Counted from the first letter of the stretch, positions 35,101 to 47,461 are shown. The stretch is 64,000 nt of DNA from Platerodrilus igneus (GCA_036346225.1 JARFIW010001750.1:3534001-3598000); one strand, 5' to 3'. A program made the numbers and translations. Notes: a model not told the origin generated them from the sequence alone.

Positions 35101-36424
35101 TTAGGGATAGCAACACGTAGGGGTCAAAATAGAATCGACCGTAGGGAGCCCTCTAGGATCCGGAGGTTCAGGATCAATGTCTGGAGGGTCTAAAGTTTTA
35201 TCGAGTTTGAGGTCCTTAATATGCCAAGTACCCAGATCGTTACCAGAATCATCCACTAAGATATAGGTCCACGGAGAAAGTTTAGTTCTAATAGTAAAGG
35301 GACCCACATATTTGGGAGCAAGTTTAGCATTGAAGTAGCGAGTAGCATCCGAAAGAACATAATTGCGTCTCCACACGCGATCGCCAGGCGATAAAGTTAA
35401 GGGACGACGACGAAGATCGTAGTGTTTAGCATTTTTCTTGTATGCTAAGGAAAGGCGTTTCGAAATTTCTTCACGAAGTGACTCAAATTTGACTAAGTCA
35501 GTAGGAGGAATAGGACGTTCGGGATCCATAAGAACATCATTAGGATCAAGAGGTTTTCCAAAATGATCGCCGTAGAGAACATGTTCACGACCATATAGAG
35601 CAAAATACGGGAGTAACCAATAACCTCATGTTTAAGTGTTCGAATAGCGCAACCAATTTTGCTAAATTAACGTCCCACCGACGTTGATTATCAGAAACGT
35701 AAGAAGAAATCATAGTTTTCAGGACTCTATTAATACGTTCGGCCGGATTCGCCTGAGGATGATAGCGAGCATTAAACAGAATTTTTGTTCGATAAGAATC
35801 ACAGAGTTTAGTGAAAATATTACTACGAAATTGTACCCCATTGTCCGCAATTAGATACTGAGGAGTACCATACACCAGAAAAATATTTTCCTCAATGGTT
35901 CGAGCAACAACAGCGGCCATAGACGCACGTAGAGGAAAGAAACAAGCATATTTTGTAAAACAATCGGCAACAACTAAAATGAAAGAATTTCCTTTAGAGG
36001 ATCTAGGAAGAGGTCCGACAATATCAGTACATAGGACTTGCCAAGGACGAGTGGCAGTAGCACGAGGAGACATAAAGCCAGGAGGTTTCTTTTGTTCGAC
36101 TTTGTGTGCAGAGCAAATTTTACAACGACGGACGTATCGAGCAACAGCGGCTCTAAGTTTAGGCCAATAGTAACGCATGGAAATTTTAGAGACAGTTTTG
36201 TGGACACCAGGGTGACCTGAAGTAGGTAGATCATGATTTTCGTATAGAACCCTATTCCGTTGTTCGCTGGGAACTACTAACTTCCAATCGTCTTGAGGAG
36301 GTTGGAGCAAAGACTGTTTAGATTTTACATGTTTGCATAGTAATTCGTTTTCCACATGCCAGTTACTGTATAGTTTAGGATTGGAATTAACACGAGTCCG
36401 TAGCTTAAGATACCAAGGATCCAA
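35101..36424 (-). pseudogene. Gypsy integrase, frameshifted
   Basis: 35585-36424 encodes the zinc-binding H2C2 region (HDLPTSGHPGVHKTVSKI ... CKICSAHK) and then the catalytic core. Its first Asp is in CTDIVGPLPR, the second in YLIADNGVQF and the Glu in HPQANPAERINR, so the DDE triad is complete. After a frameshift near 35590 the C-terminal part (35101-35529) follows, with LAPKYVGPFTIRTKLSPWTY, the GPY/F-type module that binds target chromatin or DNA. Homology is clear over the full domain. The frame break is the main defect. Confidence 0.9.
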
Positions 36425-38183
36425 AATTGGCAGAGTAATAGAAGATTTAGGAAAGTCATCAAGTCAATTTTAGGTACTGAGCGAGATAAGGCATCGGGGA
36501 CGATGTTTTCTTTACCTTTACGATGTACGATGGTGAAGTTATATTGTTGAAGTCGTACAGACCAACGAGCTAAACGACCGTTGGGGCTTTGTAGATTATT
36601 CAGCCAGATAAGCGAGTGGTGATCCGTGATCACAGTAAAGTGAGAACCCTCGATATAGGAACGAAATTTCTCAATTGCCTATATAACACCAAGACATTCT
36701 TTTTTGGTGGCGCTATAGTTGCGTTCCGCCTTTTTAAGAGAACAGCTAATGTAGCTAATGACTTTTTTGTCATCACCCTGTTGTTGAGTCAGCACCGCAC
36801 CCAGACCAAAATCAGAGGCATCAGTCTGTATAGTAAAGGGCAAAGAAAAATCAGGACAACTCATCACTGGAGCCGTTACCAAGTGTTCTTTCAGCAGCTT
36901 AAACGCCTGCTGACATTCCAAAGACCAATCAAATTTAGAATTTTTCTTAGTCAAAGCAGTAATTGGAGCAGTAAGAGCAGAAAAATTTGGGATAAAGCGA
37001 CAATACCACGAGCACATACCAACTATGCGTCGTACTTCAGTTACAGTAGTAGGAGGAGGAAGATTAAGAATGGCCGAAACTTTTTCTGGGTCAACATGGA
37101 GTCCATGACGATTGACTACGTATCCCAGATAACGGAGTTCCGGTCGGCATATAATGCATTTATCCCTGCGAAGAATAAGACCTGCAGAATTTAAACGAAA
37201 AAGCACTTTTTGTGTAGTACCACCAAATATTGTTCGAAAGTCGGGGTAGCGATGATCACATCATCTAAGTATGCGAAACAAAAAGGTTCGAGATCAGCAC
37301 CAAGCACACGATCTATAAGTCGCTGAAATGTCGCTGGAGAATTATGAAGACCAAATGGCATTTTAGTAAACTGGTATAAACCTCTACCAGGCACCGTAAA
37401 TGCAGTAATCGCTTTAGAATTAGAAGAAAGAGGTATTTGCCAATAAGCAGAGCGAATGTCCAAACTAGTTAAGAATTTTGCGTCTCTAAGACGGTCTAGA
37501 ATCGTAGAAATATAGGAAGGGATAGGCGTCTTTTCTGTAACCTCATTGACCTTTCTAAAATCGATGCAGAAACGATATGTGCCATCTTTCTTAGGCACCA
37601 TAACAATAGGGCTACACCAAGCGCTATTAGAGGGTTCTACAACACCACTTTCTAGCATCTCATCCAGAGCTTGATTGACATGTCGAAGTACCGTAGGGGA
37701 CATGGGATAATATCGTTGCTTGATAGGACTAGATGTAGTACAGATCTGATGTTCAATGAGATTAGTACAGCCCAAAGGTAAAGTATCATCTTTAGGAAAC
37801 ATCTGTTGGACTATACGAGACAATTCGGATTGTTGCATGATCGACAGATCGGAAAGAGCATTGATCTGACTGATCGAGACAGTAGAAGAAGAACCGAAAG
37901 TCCATTGACCCGTTCGAAAATCTGGGACCACACCCATAGATTTCCAGAAGTCAATGCCTAAGATCAGAGACTGAGAAATAGAAGGAACGACTAGGACGTC
38001 AAGAAGAATAGTTTTATTTTCGACCGACATGGGTAAAGTAAGTGACCCGAGAATGTCACAAGCTTGACCATTGGCTACCGTACAGCTGTGGATCTCCGTT
38101 TGGGACAAAGGCAAAGAAAGAGAATAGAGGATATCCCAACCAAGACCACCAATAATAGTAGGAGAAGCGCCAGAATCAAGCAA
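36325..38183 (-). pseudogene. Gypsy protease-RT-RNase H, broken by frameshift and stop
   Basis: 37191-38183 starts in the protease active site (MLDSGASPTIIGG) and runs through RT: VEPSNSAWCSPIVMVPKKDG, FLTSLDIRSAYWQIPLS (first catalytic Asp) and CFAYLDDVIIATP (YLDD box, intact). Then an extra A in a run of A (about 37203) shifts the frame into 36679-37206, with LRYLGYVVNRHGLHVDPEKV, IQTDASDFGLGAVL (RNase H first Asp) and a TAG after KKECLGVI. RNase H resumes at 36633 with ITDHHSLIWLNNLQ and ends near 36460 in NIVPDALSR. Catalytic residues are conserved throughout and the lesions are single-base, which fits recent decay or base-calling errors in homopolymers. Confidence 0.92.
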
Positions 38184-38384
38184 GCCCTTAAATTCGATGT
38201 CGAAAATAGTAACAGTAAGATAAGGTCTGTCGTCCTCACGAGAACTAGCTAAAATAAAATCCAGAACATATTTAGATCGGTCATCAAGACCAGAGAAAGG
38301 ATTTTCTGAGGAAATAATAGGTACCGAGACAACTGTAGAAGGAATCGGGTCGGTTTCTCGGCTTAGCGACTCGATCGGTAGTTT

Positions 38385-39448
38385 AAATTCTTGTTACAAC
38401 TCGTACAATTGGTACGGGTAACATTAGGTTTACCACAACCATAGCAATGAAGTATTTGGGGTTTAGTACAGGAAGGAGACTTGTGTCCTCGTTGGCCACA
38501 GTTCCAACAAGTAACGGAAGAATTAGAAATATTTTAGAGCATCACTTGCACCAGGTGCAAGTGTTTTCAAGTAGTAACACCAGAATGGGGAGGGACATAA
38601 GCAGAAGTAAGTTTGCTGCGGACCACAGAACCTGTATAAGCTAAGTCAGGCTCTAGGAGTTGAGAATAGTTCAGAGCAGGAGGAGACTTGAAATTATCGG
38701 CTTGTACTTTGCGCTGTTCTAGTCTGCGACCTACACGCAAAAGTTCCGTAATAGTATTCAGATCTAGCAAAGCTAATTTGGTTTGGTAGAAAGGGGTAAG
38801 ATTTGGTAAAATAATTTCGAGTTTCTGTGGTTCAGAAAGAGAGAGATTGTTAGACGAGCAAATAAATTTTCCATCGTAGCTAAATATACACCCATAGACT
38901 CTGAGGGACCCATAGTACGTTGCTTTATTTCCTCTAAAAGTTTTTTGTTGTAATTAACGGTTGAAATTCTTCCTTAATAGTCGAATAACATCTTGCCAAT
39001 TAGTTAGGGATTTTCTATGCGCTCTGAATAAAATTAAAGCTTTTCCCGAAAGTAAGTCTGATGCCGAAAAAAATAGTTGAGAAGCAGAAACGTTGCGTGC
39101 CGAGCATAATTCGTCCACGCGTAATAGAAATGCATTTAAAGACATACGGTCATCACCCGAAAATTTTAAGTCCCATTTAGACACCAGCTGTCCATAACCA
39201 GACGTAGCAATTGATTTAGAAATAGATATAGGTATAGGTAATTCATCAGAAGATTCAGCAGAAGTAAGATCATCCTCGGTATCAGTAATAGTCGGATTAA
39301 TAGTAGCCGTAGAAACAAGTGGTGCCCTAGGTGAAGTGGGAGAACGTCTAAAGCGACGGTATAATCTATCGCAATCACTGCGTAAATTACTAACACATAG
39401 CAACAACTTTCGCTGTGTTACTGTTTCAGCGTCAGAAGTAACATTCAT
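38385..39448 (-). pseudogene. Gypsy Gag with two zinc knuckles
   Basis: 38954-39448 encodes 164 residues with WDLKFSGDDRMSLNAFLLRV and SLTNWQDVIRLLRKNF, the capsid-type helices of Gypsy Gag (SAF- and F-x-G-D-type blocks). After a frameshift the frame 38567-38770 continues (ITELLRVGRRLEQRKVQ). At 38385-38515 another frame carries CWNCGQRGHKSPSC (a CCHC knuckle) and then CYGCGKPNVTRTNC, a variant second knuckle lacking the histidine. The polyprotein is split over three frames. Confidence 0.85.
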
Positions 39449-39835
39449 GCGTTGGATTCTCCCTTTGAGATGATTGACCTTCAGTCACGGCTTTATTATC
39501 AGTCTGAAAATCGATACCAGATTTAAGTGAACTTAGAGTTTCAGAAGCTTACATTTTCAAAATATTCCTAAAGGATTTACGAAGTTCGGATACAGGTACC
39601 TTTGCATTGAACCCACGAGAACAGACTTCATATTTGAGTTCAGCTTCATGTAAACGATCAACTTTTAATTTTCAATAGTCCCCCATTACTACAGAATCAA
39701 CAAACACCCAATTATTTAAAGACACAAAAACGAATTATTAGGCTTGTTCGATAGAGAAACTAAATTAACAGAATAACTAATTACTAAACAAAATCCAGTT
39801 CAGACGAGAAGGAGAAAAAAAAAAATTTCGGGCGC

Positions 39836-39854
39836 CACGTTGGGCGCCAAATTT
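39836..39854 (-). other. Gypsy primer-binding site
   Basis: On the minus strand, about five bases after the 5' LTR end, ttggcgcccaacgtgg begins. TGGCGCC is the standard start of a tRNA-complementary primer site (TGG pairs with CCA of the tRNA). A near copy (tttggcgcccagcgtgg) lies inside the LTR at 39872-39894 and again at the matching place of the other LTR. The tRNA is not assigned. Confidence 0.8.
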
Positions 39855-41514
39855 TGTTACGTTTATCGTGGCAGCCACGCTGGGCGCCAAATTTATGCTA
39901 CGTTGGCTCGTAGCCGTGCGTAACACGAAGAAAATCAAAGAAATGACCGGGCTCAATCGGAGATTAGGGGGGTCGTAGAAAGCAGACCAACATATAAGAT
40001 ACGCGGCTGTAAGGAGTTAGTAACAATACCTGCAATAAAAAAATTAGAATAGTAAACCTGAAATAAAGAAAAAGCATAGCATGCTGATCGAGCATAGATT
40101 GTTCAGTACTTTGTAGAATGTAAAAAAAACGGTTTGGATAATCTATATAATCTAACAACGGTAAAAGCAATACAAATTTTTTTAGTACAAAGTGAGGTAA
40201 TATTGGGGAGTAGCGGAAACGTTTCCTCACACACCAATTAAACATAAATCAGACAAAATTTTAACAAAAAAAATAAATAGGTAAGCACAATTGATATGAG
40301 TCATCCAGTATTGTTGATTCTTCTTTTTTTTTAAAAAAATAGCATGCAAGTCTATGGTAAAAGGTATCAGAACGACAAAGATATGGCAAAACAACGGATA
40401 GATATTTAAAGTAAGAATAAGTAGGAAATAGTTCAACTTACAAAAGGTCCTTCAGTAACGCTTCCTTGCAATTGAAGTGTGGGATTCACGAAGTCGGGCA
40501 CTAACGCAGCACTTCACCCTTGACTGGGAGGGTGTTGATGAAACTTATCACACGTTACCCTAATCACACCTACGTATTTCACTGGTGTTAGCAGCAGACA
40601 TTATCACGCGACGGAACTATGTAGCATTGATAAATTTCTTGTTAATTCTATTTCCTGAGTAAATAATTTCGAAATATTTTGTAGCACTAGTATAATTTCA
40701 ACTGGGACCAAATGTATATTATTTTCATAAACATCCAAAAAGCAGTGAGAAACTGCAACCAATACCTTTGTAAACCGGTAATCTGTTATATTTCGCAAAT
40801 AACGAAATTTGCGCAAACAATGATCTGTTTTAGATTCGTTGGGGTTAGAAAATTCAGAAACTACAGTATCAACTGTATTTGGATAATCCAAAGTATGCAC
40901 TACTCTGATAAAAAAGGACCGCGAAACTAGATCGCACACACAGTTTAAGTATCAAAGACAAAGCACCAAACAACCACAATGAGTAAAGCACGCGTATCAC
41001 TAAAGTAAGTCCGTAAAATGTTCCGTAAAACACGTGCGTCGACCAAACACGTTCGCCTATCAACCATACTACTTCAATCGGAATTAGCACTACACTTTCT
41101 ACAGTTAATATACAACTTTTATTTCACAAGAAAACAACTAAAATCGTGCCGTGCTTGTTCATGAACAATTCGAAAATTGTTACCGCATTAATTCTCACTA
41201 TTGTCAAAGCAAATAAGAAGCAGTATTTTAACGTAATTAATATATAGGAACCAAGAACAAACTACAACTACTCATCTGTTTATTCAACTCGTTCTATTAC
41301 AACCTCTTATCGTCTATTATCTAGACTTGTATATCCACATAAGGAACAAAATCTATACGAACGGCAAGACAAGAACGATGCAATCCACTCATTATAATAC
41401 GATGCATTCGCCTAAGGAGTTAATAAATATAAAATATAGAAATAGTAGTTACAGAAATGCATTTACTAATTGGGAAAAAGCGTAAAATGTTAAGCTATAA
41501 AAATGCACGTTACA
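39855..41514 (-). repeat. Gypsy 5' LTR
   Basis: 1660 bp. Partner of 32665-34328. Small ORFs inside both LTRs (for example 40604-40939 and 33413-33781) match each other because of LTR identity and are not independent genes. Confidence 0.95.
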
Positions 41515-41740
41515 AAGACATAGGAAGAACGGATTGGCAATTTGAAACTCAGCAATGGTGTAACCTAACCCATAAAACATGATGGACCCTGAGATTTAGC
41601 TACGAAATACCATCCACGTTAGTAATTTGTTTTACTTATATTGTGTATGTAAATTGACTTTAAATGTGCATGAAAATTTGACTATTGCATCATCCTTAAA
41701 ACGTGGCGATACGTTATAGCAATTACTGGTCTATAACAAA

Positions 41741-42190
41741 CAAACATAGAAACAATGAAGAGATTGCTGAAAGCATATGTGTGGAGCACAGCACTGTGAA
41801 CACGTGGACACAAGAAGAAGTAGACAGGAGAAAGATATAAGCGTTTGAAATATGGTGCTAGAGACGTATGATGGAGATATTATGGACAGAAAGAGTAAGA
41901 ACAAAGAGGTACTTGATATAGTGGGGGAATAAGAAATATGTGGAAAGCAGTAAAAAATTGGAGAGATAGAATGATAGGACACATACTAAAGCATGAGGGA
42001 ATAGCGCGGCATGTATTAGAAGTAGAAAAAAATGAAGGCAGAGGTAGAACCAGATTAAATTATTGCACACAGATAATGAAATATGTAGGCTGTGGGAATT
42101 TCAGAGAATTGTGTAGGTTAGCTCATAATAGAAAACAATGGAGGTACGTGTGCAACCATTTCTAGGACTGAAGACCTAATGATGATGATT
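41741..42190 (+). pseudogene. LINE 3'-end fragment upstream of Gr exon, copy 2
   Basis: The best-preserved tail of this LINE family: from 41938 a 75-codon frame reads WRDRMIGHILKHEGIARHV, GRTRLNYCTQIMKYVGCGN and ELCRLAHNRKQWRYVCNHF. This corresponds to the C-terminal end of RT-endonuclease LINE proteins. It ends about 220 bp before the Gr start codon. Confidence 0.75.
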
Positions 42191-42408
42191 TTTTTTGCTG
42201 TTCAACATTTATACAGTTTTATCAACTTGCACACTACTTTAATAAATTAAAACCTTTTTATCTATAAATCATAAACCTCCAGTCCTTTGAGAATTACAGC
42301 AAATTGAATTGCCATACCAATATATAATCAATAAACCTCACTTAAGCATTCTTTTCAGTCTTCAAGTTTAGGTATTGCAGTACTAGTTACTTTTCAAATT
42401 TCTTTAAT

Positions 42409-43290
42409 ATGGACAATACTAATTTCAGAAACAACTACTTATGTATAAAGGCATTGTACTGGCCCAGTGTTGTATTAACTCTACTTCCACGACAAAATGC
42501 TAATTTCCTGCAACATATGTGCCATGTTATTATTGTTCTTTTAACCATTGTGGGTTTGTTAGTATGGGCAATTGTAGATAGAGGTACTAATATACAGATC
42601 TCTATAAGCGTTTCAAATAGGTTACTTATTGACAAGATACTAGTAACGGTGTCTGCGATATCTACAATAGTGACAATTTTATCTCACATATTATTGGCTT
42701 TTCCCAAATTTAAAGAGTTTGTTTATATTTATACCAAAATGGATCAACTGACAAACGGCACAACAGTACAGGAAAAAAAATCGCTGACATTAATATTTTT
42801 CCTTGTTCATCTAGGCTTTGCATTCAATTTTACAAGCGAAGTCTTTACAGATTTGATATTTTTGAATGATCCAAACGTTATAGCATTCGCTCACCGAGTT
42901 GTGCTATTGTATTTGTATGCAGTACTGTTTGCCATTAGTATTAGCTATGTTGTTTTGATATGGATGAGATTAAAAATTCTCAATAAAAAATTGTACGCAA
43001 TGACTGACAGAAGATTGTGGAAAATAGCAAGTGTTAATATAATTAAACAAGAAAACCTAGGAGATCAATATAAAACAATTAGAGACGTTGAATACATGTA
43101 CTACTACTTGAGTCGTACAATAAAACTGTGGAATGATATTTTTGGATGGGCGATGCTGTTTATTTTTGTCTCATGCTTGGCCAATTTTCTATTTGCAATT
43201 AATGTAGTAATTTATGCTATGCTAGAAAGCGGAGTTACAAACCTTCATCCGGGTCTCTTTTTAAGTTCCAGTTGGATTCTTATTCCAATG
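42409..43290 (+). CDS. Gustatory receptor, long 5' exon (copy 2)
   Basis: A 294-codon exon, about 88% identical in protein to copy 1 by eye, with two extra residues in the fourth helix (LYLYAVLF against LYAVLF). It starts MDNTNFRNNYLCIKALYWP and ends at the donor gtaagt (43291) in the sixth helix (WILIPM). Joined in phase 0 to the exon at 50236-50529 it gives a 391-residue receptor, a normal Gr length, with a 6.9-kb intron. Helix six is then restored as IPM|VSYFAVVIICHS. Differences from copy 1 are mostly conservative and there are no stops. The unspliced frame ends at 43377. Confidence 0.88.
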
Positions 43291-43484
43291 GTAAGTTTTA
43301 CAATAGTTTGTTACCTCAAATTTCGTTTATTAAATCTTGTTGCAGAGGTTGGTCAATTAGAAATATATAAAATTTAATTTCTTGAGAGCATGTCATGTCA
43401 TATTCCAATTATTTGAATTTTAAAAGTAATTGAACGTTTGTCTTGAGTGACTATTTTAACAACTGGTGTTTGCTATTATTATTA

Positions 43485-45466
43485 TTAATGTTTGAATTTA
43501 ATACAAAGTTATAAGCTATAATCTGTGTAGTGATACATAAACAGTATAATAAATTCGTATTTAAAGCAGTATGACCCTAGTTTTAATAAACAAAAATAGC
43601 TACTAATACTCTTGATTTATACACAGCATATTTTAATAAAAGCCAATCTAATAGAAATGATGGGGTAGTAGTATATGTGAGAAAGGACCCTCACCCATAA
43701 AACGGAAGTAGCAGAAATTAGAAACTTCAAATTTATTCGTTCCATTATTAATTCTTATTTGGTTAAAAATAAAAACTTTGCCATAAATACTATTTACAGC
43801 CCCCTTCATCAGATAGTGTAAACTGTTTAAGTGATTATTTAGCAATACACTGTAATGCGGAAAATGTAGTGTTAGTGGGTGACATAAACATAGATATCTT
43901 AGACGCTTCTGATAATCAAAGTAACATATACTGTAATCTAGTCGCAGAATTTAACTATGAGTCAGTCGTATATAAACTATTACACAAGAGTTAATCAAAA
44001 AATAATTATAACAGATTATAATAAATTAAACCTAATTCTAGAGAAAGAAAACTGGGATAGTTTGAAACTTTTAAATGTGGAAAGTGCATCAAATTTTTTC
44101 ATAAATAGATTAACGAAACTTAGAATAGAAGCAAACATAACAAAATGTAAACTAAAAACAAAAAACTAAAAAAAGAGTGGTCACCAATAGTATAATTACT
44201 TCAATGGAAATTAGAGACAAATTATACATTAAATGGAAAAAGCAAGGAGAAGACAGTGATTTGGAAGGACAATATAAGTACTATCGTAATAAAATTAATG
44301 CATTAGTGAAACAAGCAAAATATAGTTACTAGAGACAACAAATAATGATAAATAGTGGTAACTCTAGAAATTTATGGAATATCACTAAGGAAATAATGAA
44401 CAAAAATAAAACCACCTTAGAAATAAAAAGGATAGTAACAAAAGAAGGAATAATATTAGAAGACGAAAGGCAAGTTGCAAATGAGTTTAATGCATACTTT
44501 ACTAATGTAAGAGAATCTTTAGTGAGAAAATTTTTAAATGGTACTGATGCTAATGACATAGAAAACAAACATAAAGCTAAATAATAACTTTTTTTCTATT
44601 TTCAGCCTCTGAAGACGAAATTTTTAAATATATAAAAGAACTTGAATTAGGTACAGCTCCAGGCAAGGACAATATCAGCACTACATTTTTACTAAACACT
44701 GCTAGTATAGTACAACCTTTGACACTGCTAATCAATTTAATCTTTGAACAAGGAATCTGCCCTACTAATTTTAAACAAGCAGTAATTAAGCCTATGTTTA
44801 AAGGGGGAGAGAAAGAACAAACAGAGAATTACAGATCCATATCACTGACTTCCAATATCAGCAAAATATTGAAAAGTGTCAAAAGCAGAATATGCTCGTT
44901 TTTAGAGAAAAATAATTTAATATTCAATAGTCAATTTGGTTATAGAAAAACCTGTAGCACCAGTGATGCTTTAGCATCCTTTGCAAGGAAGCTTTAATTA
45001 CATGGATGATTCTAAATACCCACTAAGTATTTTTCTCGATTTAAAAAAAGCATTTGACACTCAGTCATAAAAGGTGATTATTGAAACTTGAGAGAATGGG
45101 ATTTCGAGGAATGATACTAAAACTATTGCGTAGTTATTTGCATGAAAGGCCGCAACAGGTTTTGATTGGATTGACACCAAGTGAAGTGAGTTTTGTTAGT
45201 TATGGAGTGCCTCAAGGCACAGTTCTTGGCCCCATTTTATTTGTAATATACGATTTTTTCACTGTGGAATAAATGGACATATTAACTGTTATGCAGACAA
45301 TACTGCAATATTGCTGAAGGAAAATTCATGGGCAGCAACTTTTGATCTAGCAAAAAAATTTTGAGAATAGTTAAAAAGTAGATGAATTGTAGTCTGCTCA
45401 CTTTAAATTTATCAAAAACATTTTATATGCCATTTTCACCATATAAATCTGGACTTCCTGAACCTG

Positions 45467-45472
<6 letters not shown>
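43485..45472 (+). pseudogene. LINE (Jockey/CR1-like), endonuclease and RT, degenerate
   Basis: It starts homologous to 29455-29985 (endonuclease, with VLVGDINIDILD at about 43870). Linker parts follow (44345-44584), then RT fingers (LLINLIFEQGICPTNFKQAV and ENYRSISLTSNISK at 44719-44997), then VSYGVPQGTVLGPILFV (45081-45272) and INCYADNTAILL after a stop. The YADD box is YADN, so the second aspartate is lost. Several stops and frameshifts interrupt it. It ends in PYKSGLPEPDN followed by a (TA)n microsatellite, so the RT C-terminus is missing. Confidence 0.85.
45438..45472 (+). repeat. LINE end segment repeated in inverse at 47463-47497
   Basis: accatataaatctggac and cctgaacctgataata here match the reverse complement of 47463-47497 with one mismatch. 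Both copies abut a TA microsatellite on the side facing the other copy. Confidence 0.9.

Positions 45473-45517
<45 letters not shown>
45473..45517. repeat. (TA)n microsatellite
   Basis: About 45 bases of pure TA. Confidence 0.95.
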
Positions 45518-45519
<2 letters not shown>

Positions 45520-47280
45520 CTGTGATAAGGGGTTGCTTAAGGGTGCACGTTATAGTAAGGTCGTTCGGGAAGGAGTAATTAGAATAGGCAGCAGAAAACT
45601 ACACTTATTTAAGGAAATAATTAAGAAATAGACATAGTTTGTAGATAGTAAGTAGTCAACACCCTGTATATAAAGTAGAAATAGTTTTTGGGCGACGCAG
45701 GTAAACATAGGAAGACGCATGGTTGGCGTAGGAATGAGAAGTACATGTATTAAGTAAATAGTAAACATTAAATACCCTGTAGATAAAGTTTAGTTAATTT
45801 AGGTAAAACAAATAAGGACATTTTTCAGTGGAAGTACGCGTATATTGAGAAATAAATTATAAAGTGTAATTAGACACGCATTAAGAAGAAGAGTTCCAGA
45901 CGATTAAATCAATACGGATATAGAAACAGAGTTTCAGGCAGTTAATATAAATGCGTACAAAGATCTAACCATTTTGATAAGAGAAATGATTAAAAATTGC
46001 GTGAATCGCATGTAAACATGAAAATTTAAAGTCGGGTTGCATCAGTTGTTTATAGAAAAGCAAGTAATCTATCAAAATACAGCATGTTAACAATGAAAGA
46101 CAGCTGCGGGCAGGTTGTGATTATGGGAAAACGTGAAGCATTGCATCAGAAACTGCTCTAAATAAAATTATTTGATTGGTCAGAGACAAGCGACGAGTTC
46201 TAGACCAAACCCACGGATGGAGTGGAATTGAGATTATATTAGCAAGCACCTTGATAAGAAAGTCAGTTTTGAACTCAATGAAGGCCGAAGTGCATTGCCA
46301 TTAGACAAAGTATTACGTAATAAGTATAAAAGTGAAAAATAAAATGACTGCGAATATGAAGATTACAATTACCGTTTAAACGTAAGTACGTTTTTAATGA
46401 ATTTATTGTAAACTAAGACATAAAATAATAGGGTTTCGAGGTCTGAGGGAAATAAACTAGGATTCTGATGTTAAGAAAAATACAGTAATACAATTTAAAT
46501 GTCAAGGGGAAAAGAAGAATAATACAACCTTGAAATACAGGGATGAAACAAACTACAATTTTAAGTCTGGGGCAAGAATGATAAAAGTCTAAGTTTGAAG
46601 AATTGAAATAAATTGGGGTATATAATTTAATGATGGTGGTCCATAGTGTAATAATTTGAATGGAATCCAGAATTGGGGAAGATCATCTATTGGAAGCGTC
46701 GATGTGAAAAAGATAAAACCAGGTCAGATTTTTAGTTATAAGACATTTGTTTTTCTATATGAATTTTTATTTTATTTTTAATATTGAATTTGCTAAATAT
46801 GATATGCGTGTGAAGAAGTCAACAAAAGAGGTTGCATACGTATTGAATGAGTAATAAGAAAACAGGTTTAGAATATTCTACACTTTGTTGGTAAAGATAA
46901 TAAATTTTCTTTGGTGACTTTGGGTTTTTGAGTACATACTAGATGGTTGTTAATAAATGAAATTTATAAGAAATGTATTACAAATAATTTCAAAAGCTGT
47001 ACATAACATATTGGTTTCATTATATAAAATCTAAATTTATTGAATTTTATAATTGCAAATAAATGCTAGCCGAGGTCATAAGATTTAAATAGTACAAAGG
47101 CGGAGCCACAAGTTGAATAGGAAAGTGATAACCCGCAAGGCGGTAACGTATCGAATTTTGCCATTGGTAGATAAAGTTGTTTAATGATAAAGTCCAGTTG
47201 ATAGCAATATTAAGAAAACAGCTGGAGGAGGAGATAATTACACTTAATAGTGAATATTAAAATGAAGGTCCAATAATTTA
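45518..47280. other. Unassigned 1.8-kb segment between two TA microsatellites
   Basis: Purine-biased on the + strand, with no ORF of useful length. It begins gctgtgataaggggttg, a motif that recurs beyond the second microsatellite (47547 onward). Could be the body of an uncharacterised nonautonomous element. Confidence 0.4.
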
Positions 47281-47282
47281 GA

Positions 47283-47407
47283 TTACGTAAATAGCATAGC
47301 AAATAAATATAACGGCCCAACGTAGGGGCTCGATAATCCGCCAGTAGCATAGCAAATAAATAGGTCGCCCAAAGTAGGGGCACGATAATTTAGAGAGAGT
47401 AGCATAG

Positions 47408-47461
<54 letters not shown>

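Larger units (their letters stand above)
32665..41514 (-). mobile_element. Gypsy (Ty3) LTR retrotransposon, full length, 8.85 kb
   Basis: The two LTRs (32665-34328 and 39855-41514) start tgttacg and end cgttaca, and the element is flanked by aaga on both sides (32661-32664 and 41515-41518), a 4-bp target duplication. The genes read on the minus strand, so the right LTR is the 5' LTR. Order: gag with zinc knuckles, protease, RT, RNase H, integrase; no envelope gene was recognised. A primer-binding site lies next to the right LTR and a polypurine tract (aggggggaa on the minus strand) next to the left one. The LTRs differ by about 20 substitutions plus several homopolymer indels by eye, so the insertion is recent. 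Even so, gag and pol carry at least five frameshifts or stops. Confidence 0.97.
41741..43485 (+). repeat. Duplicated segment, copy 2 (LINE tail + Gr exon)
   Basis: Partner of 26034-27734. At its 3' edge the sequence passes straight from the shared ttgctattattatt into the LINE (atgtttgaattta at 43488), whose relative lies at 29455 downstream of copy 1. Confidence 0.9.
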
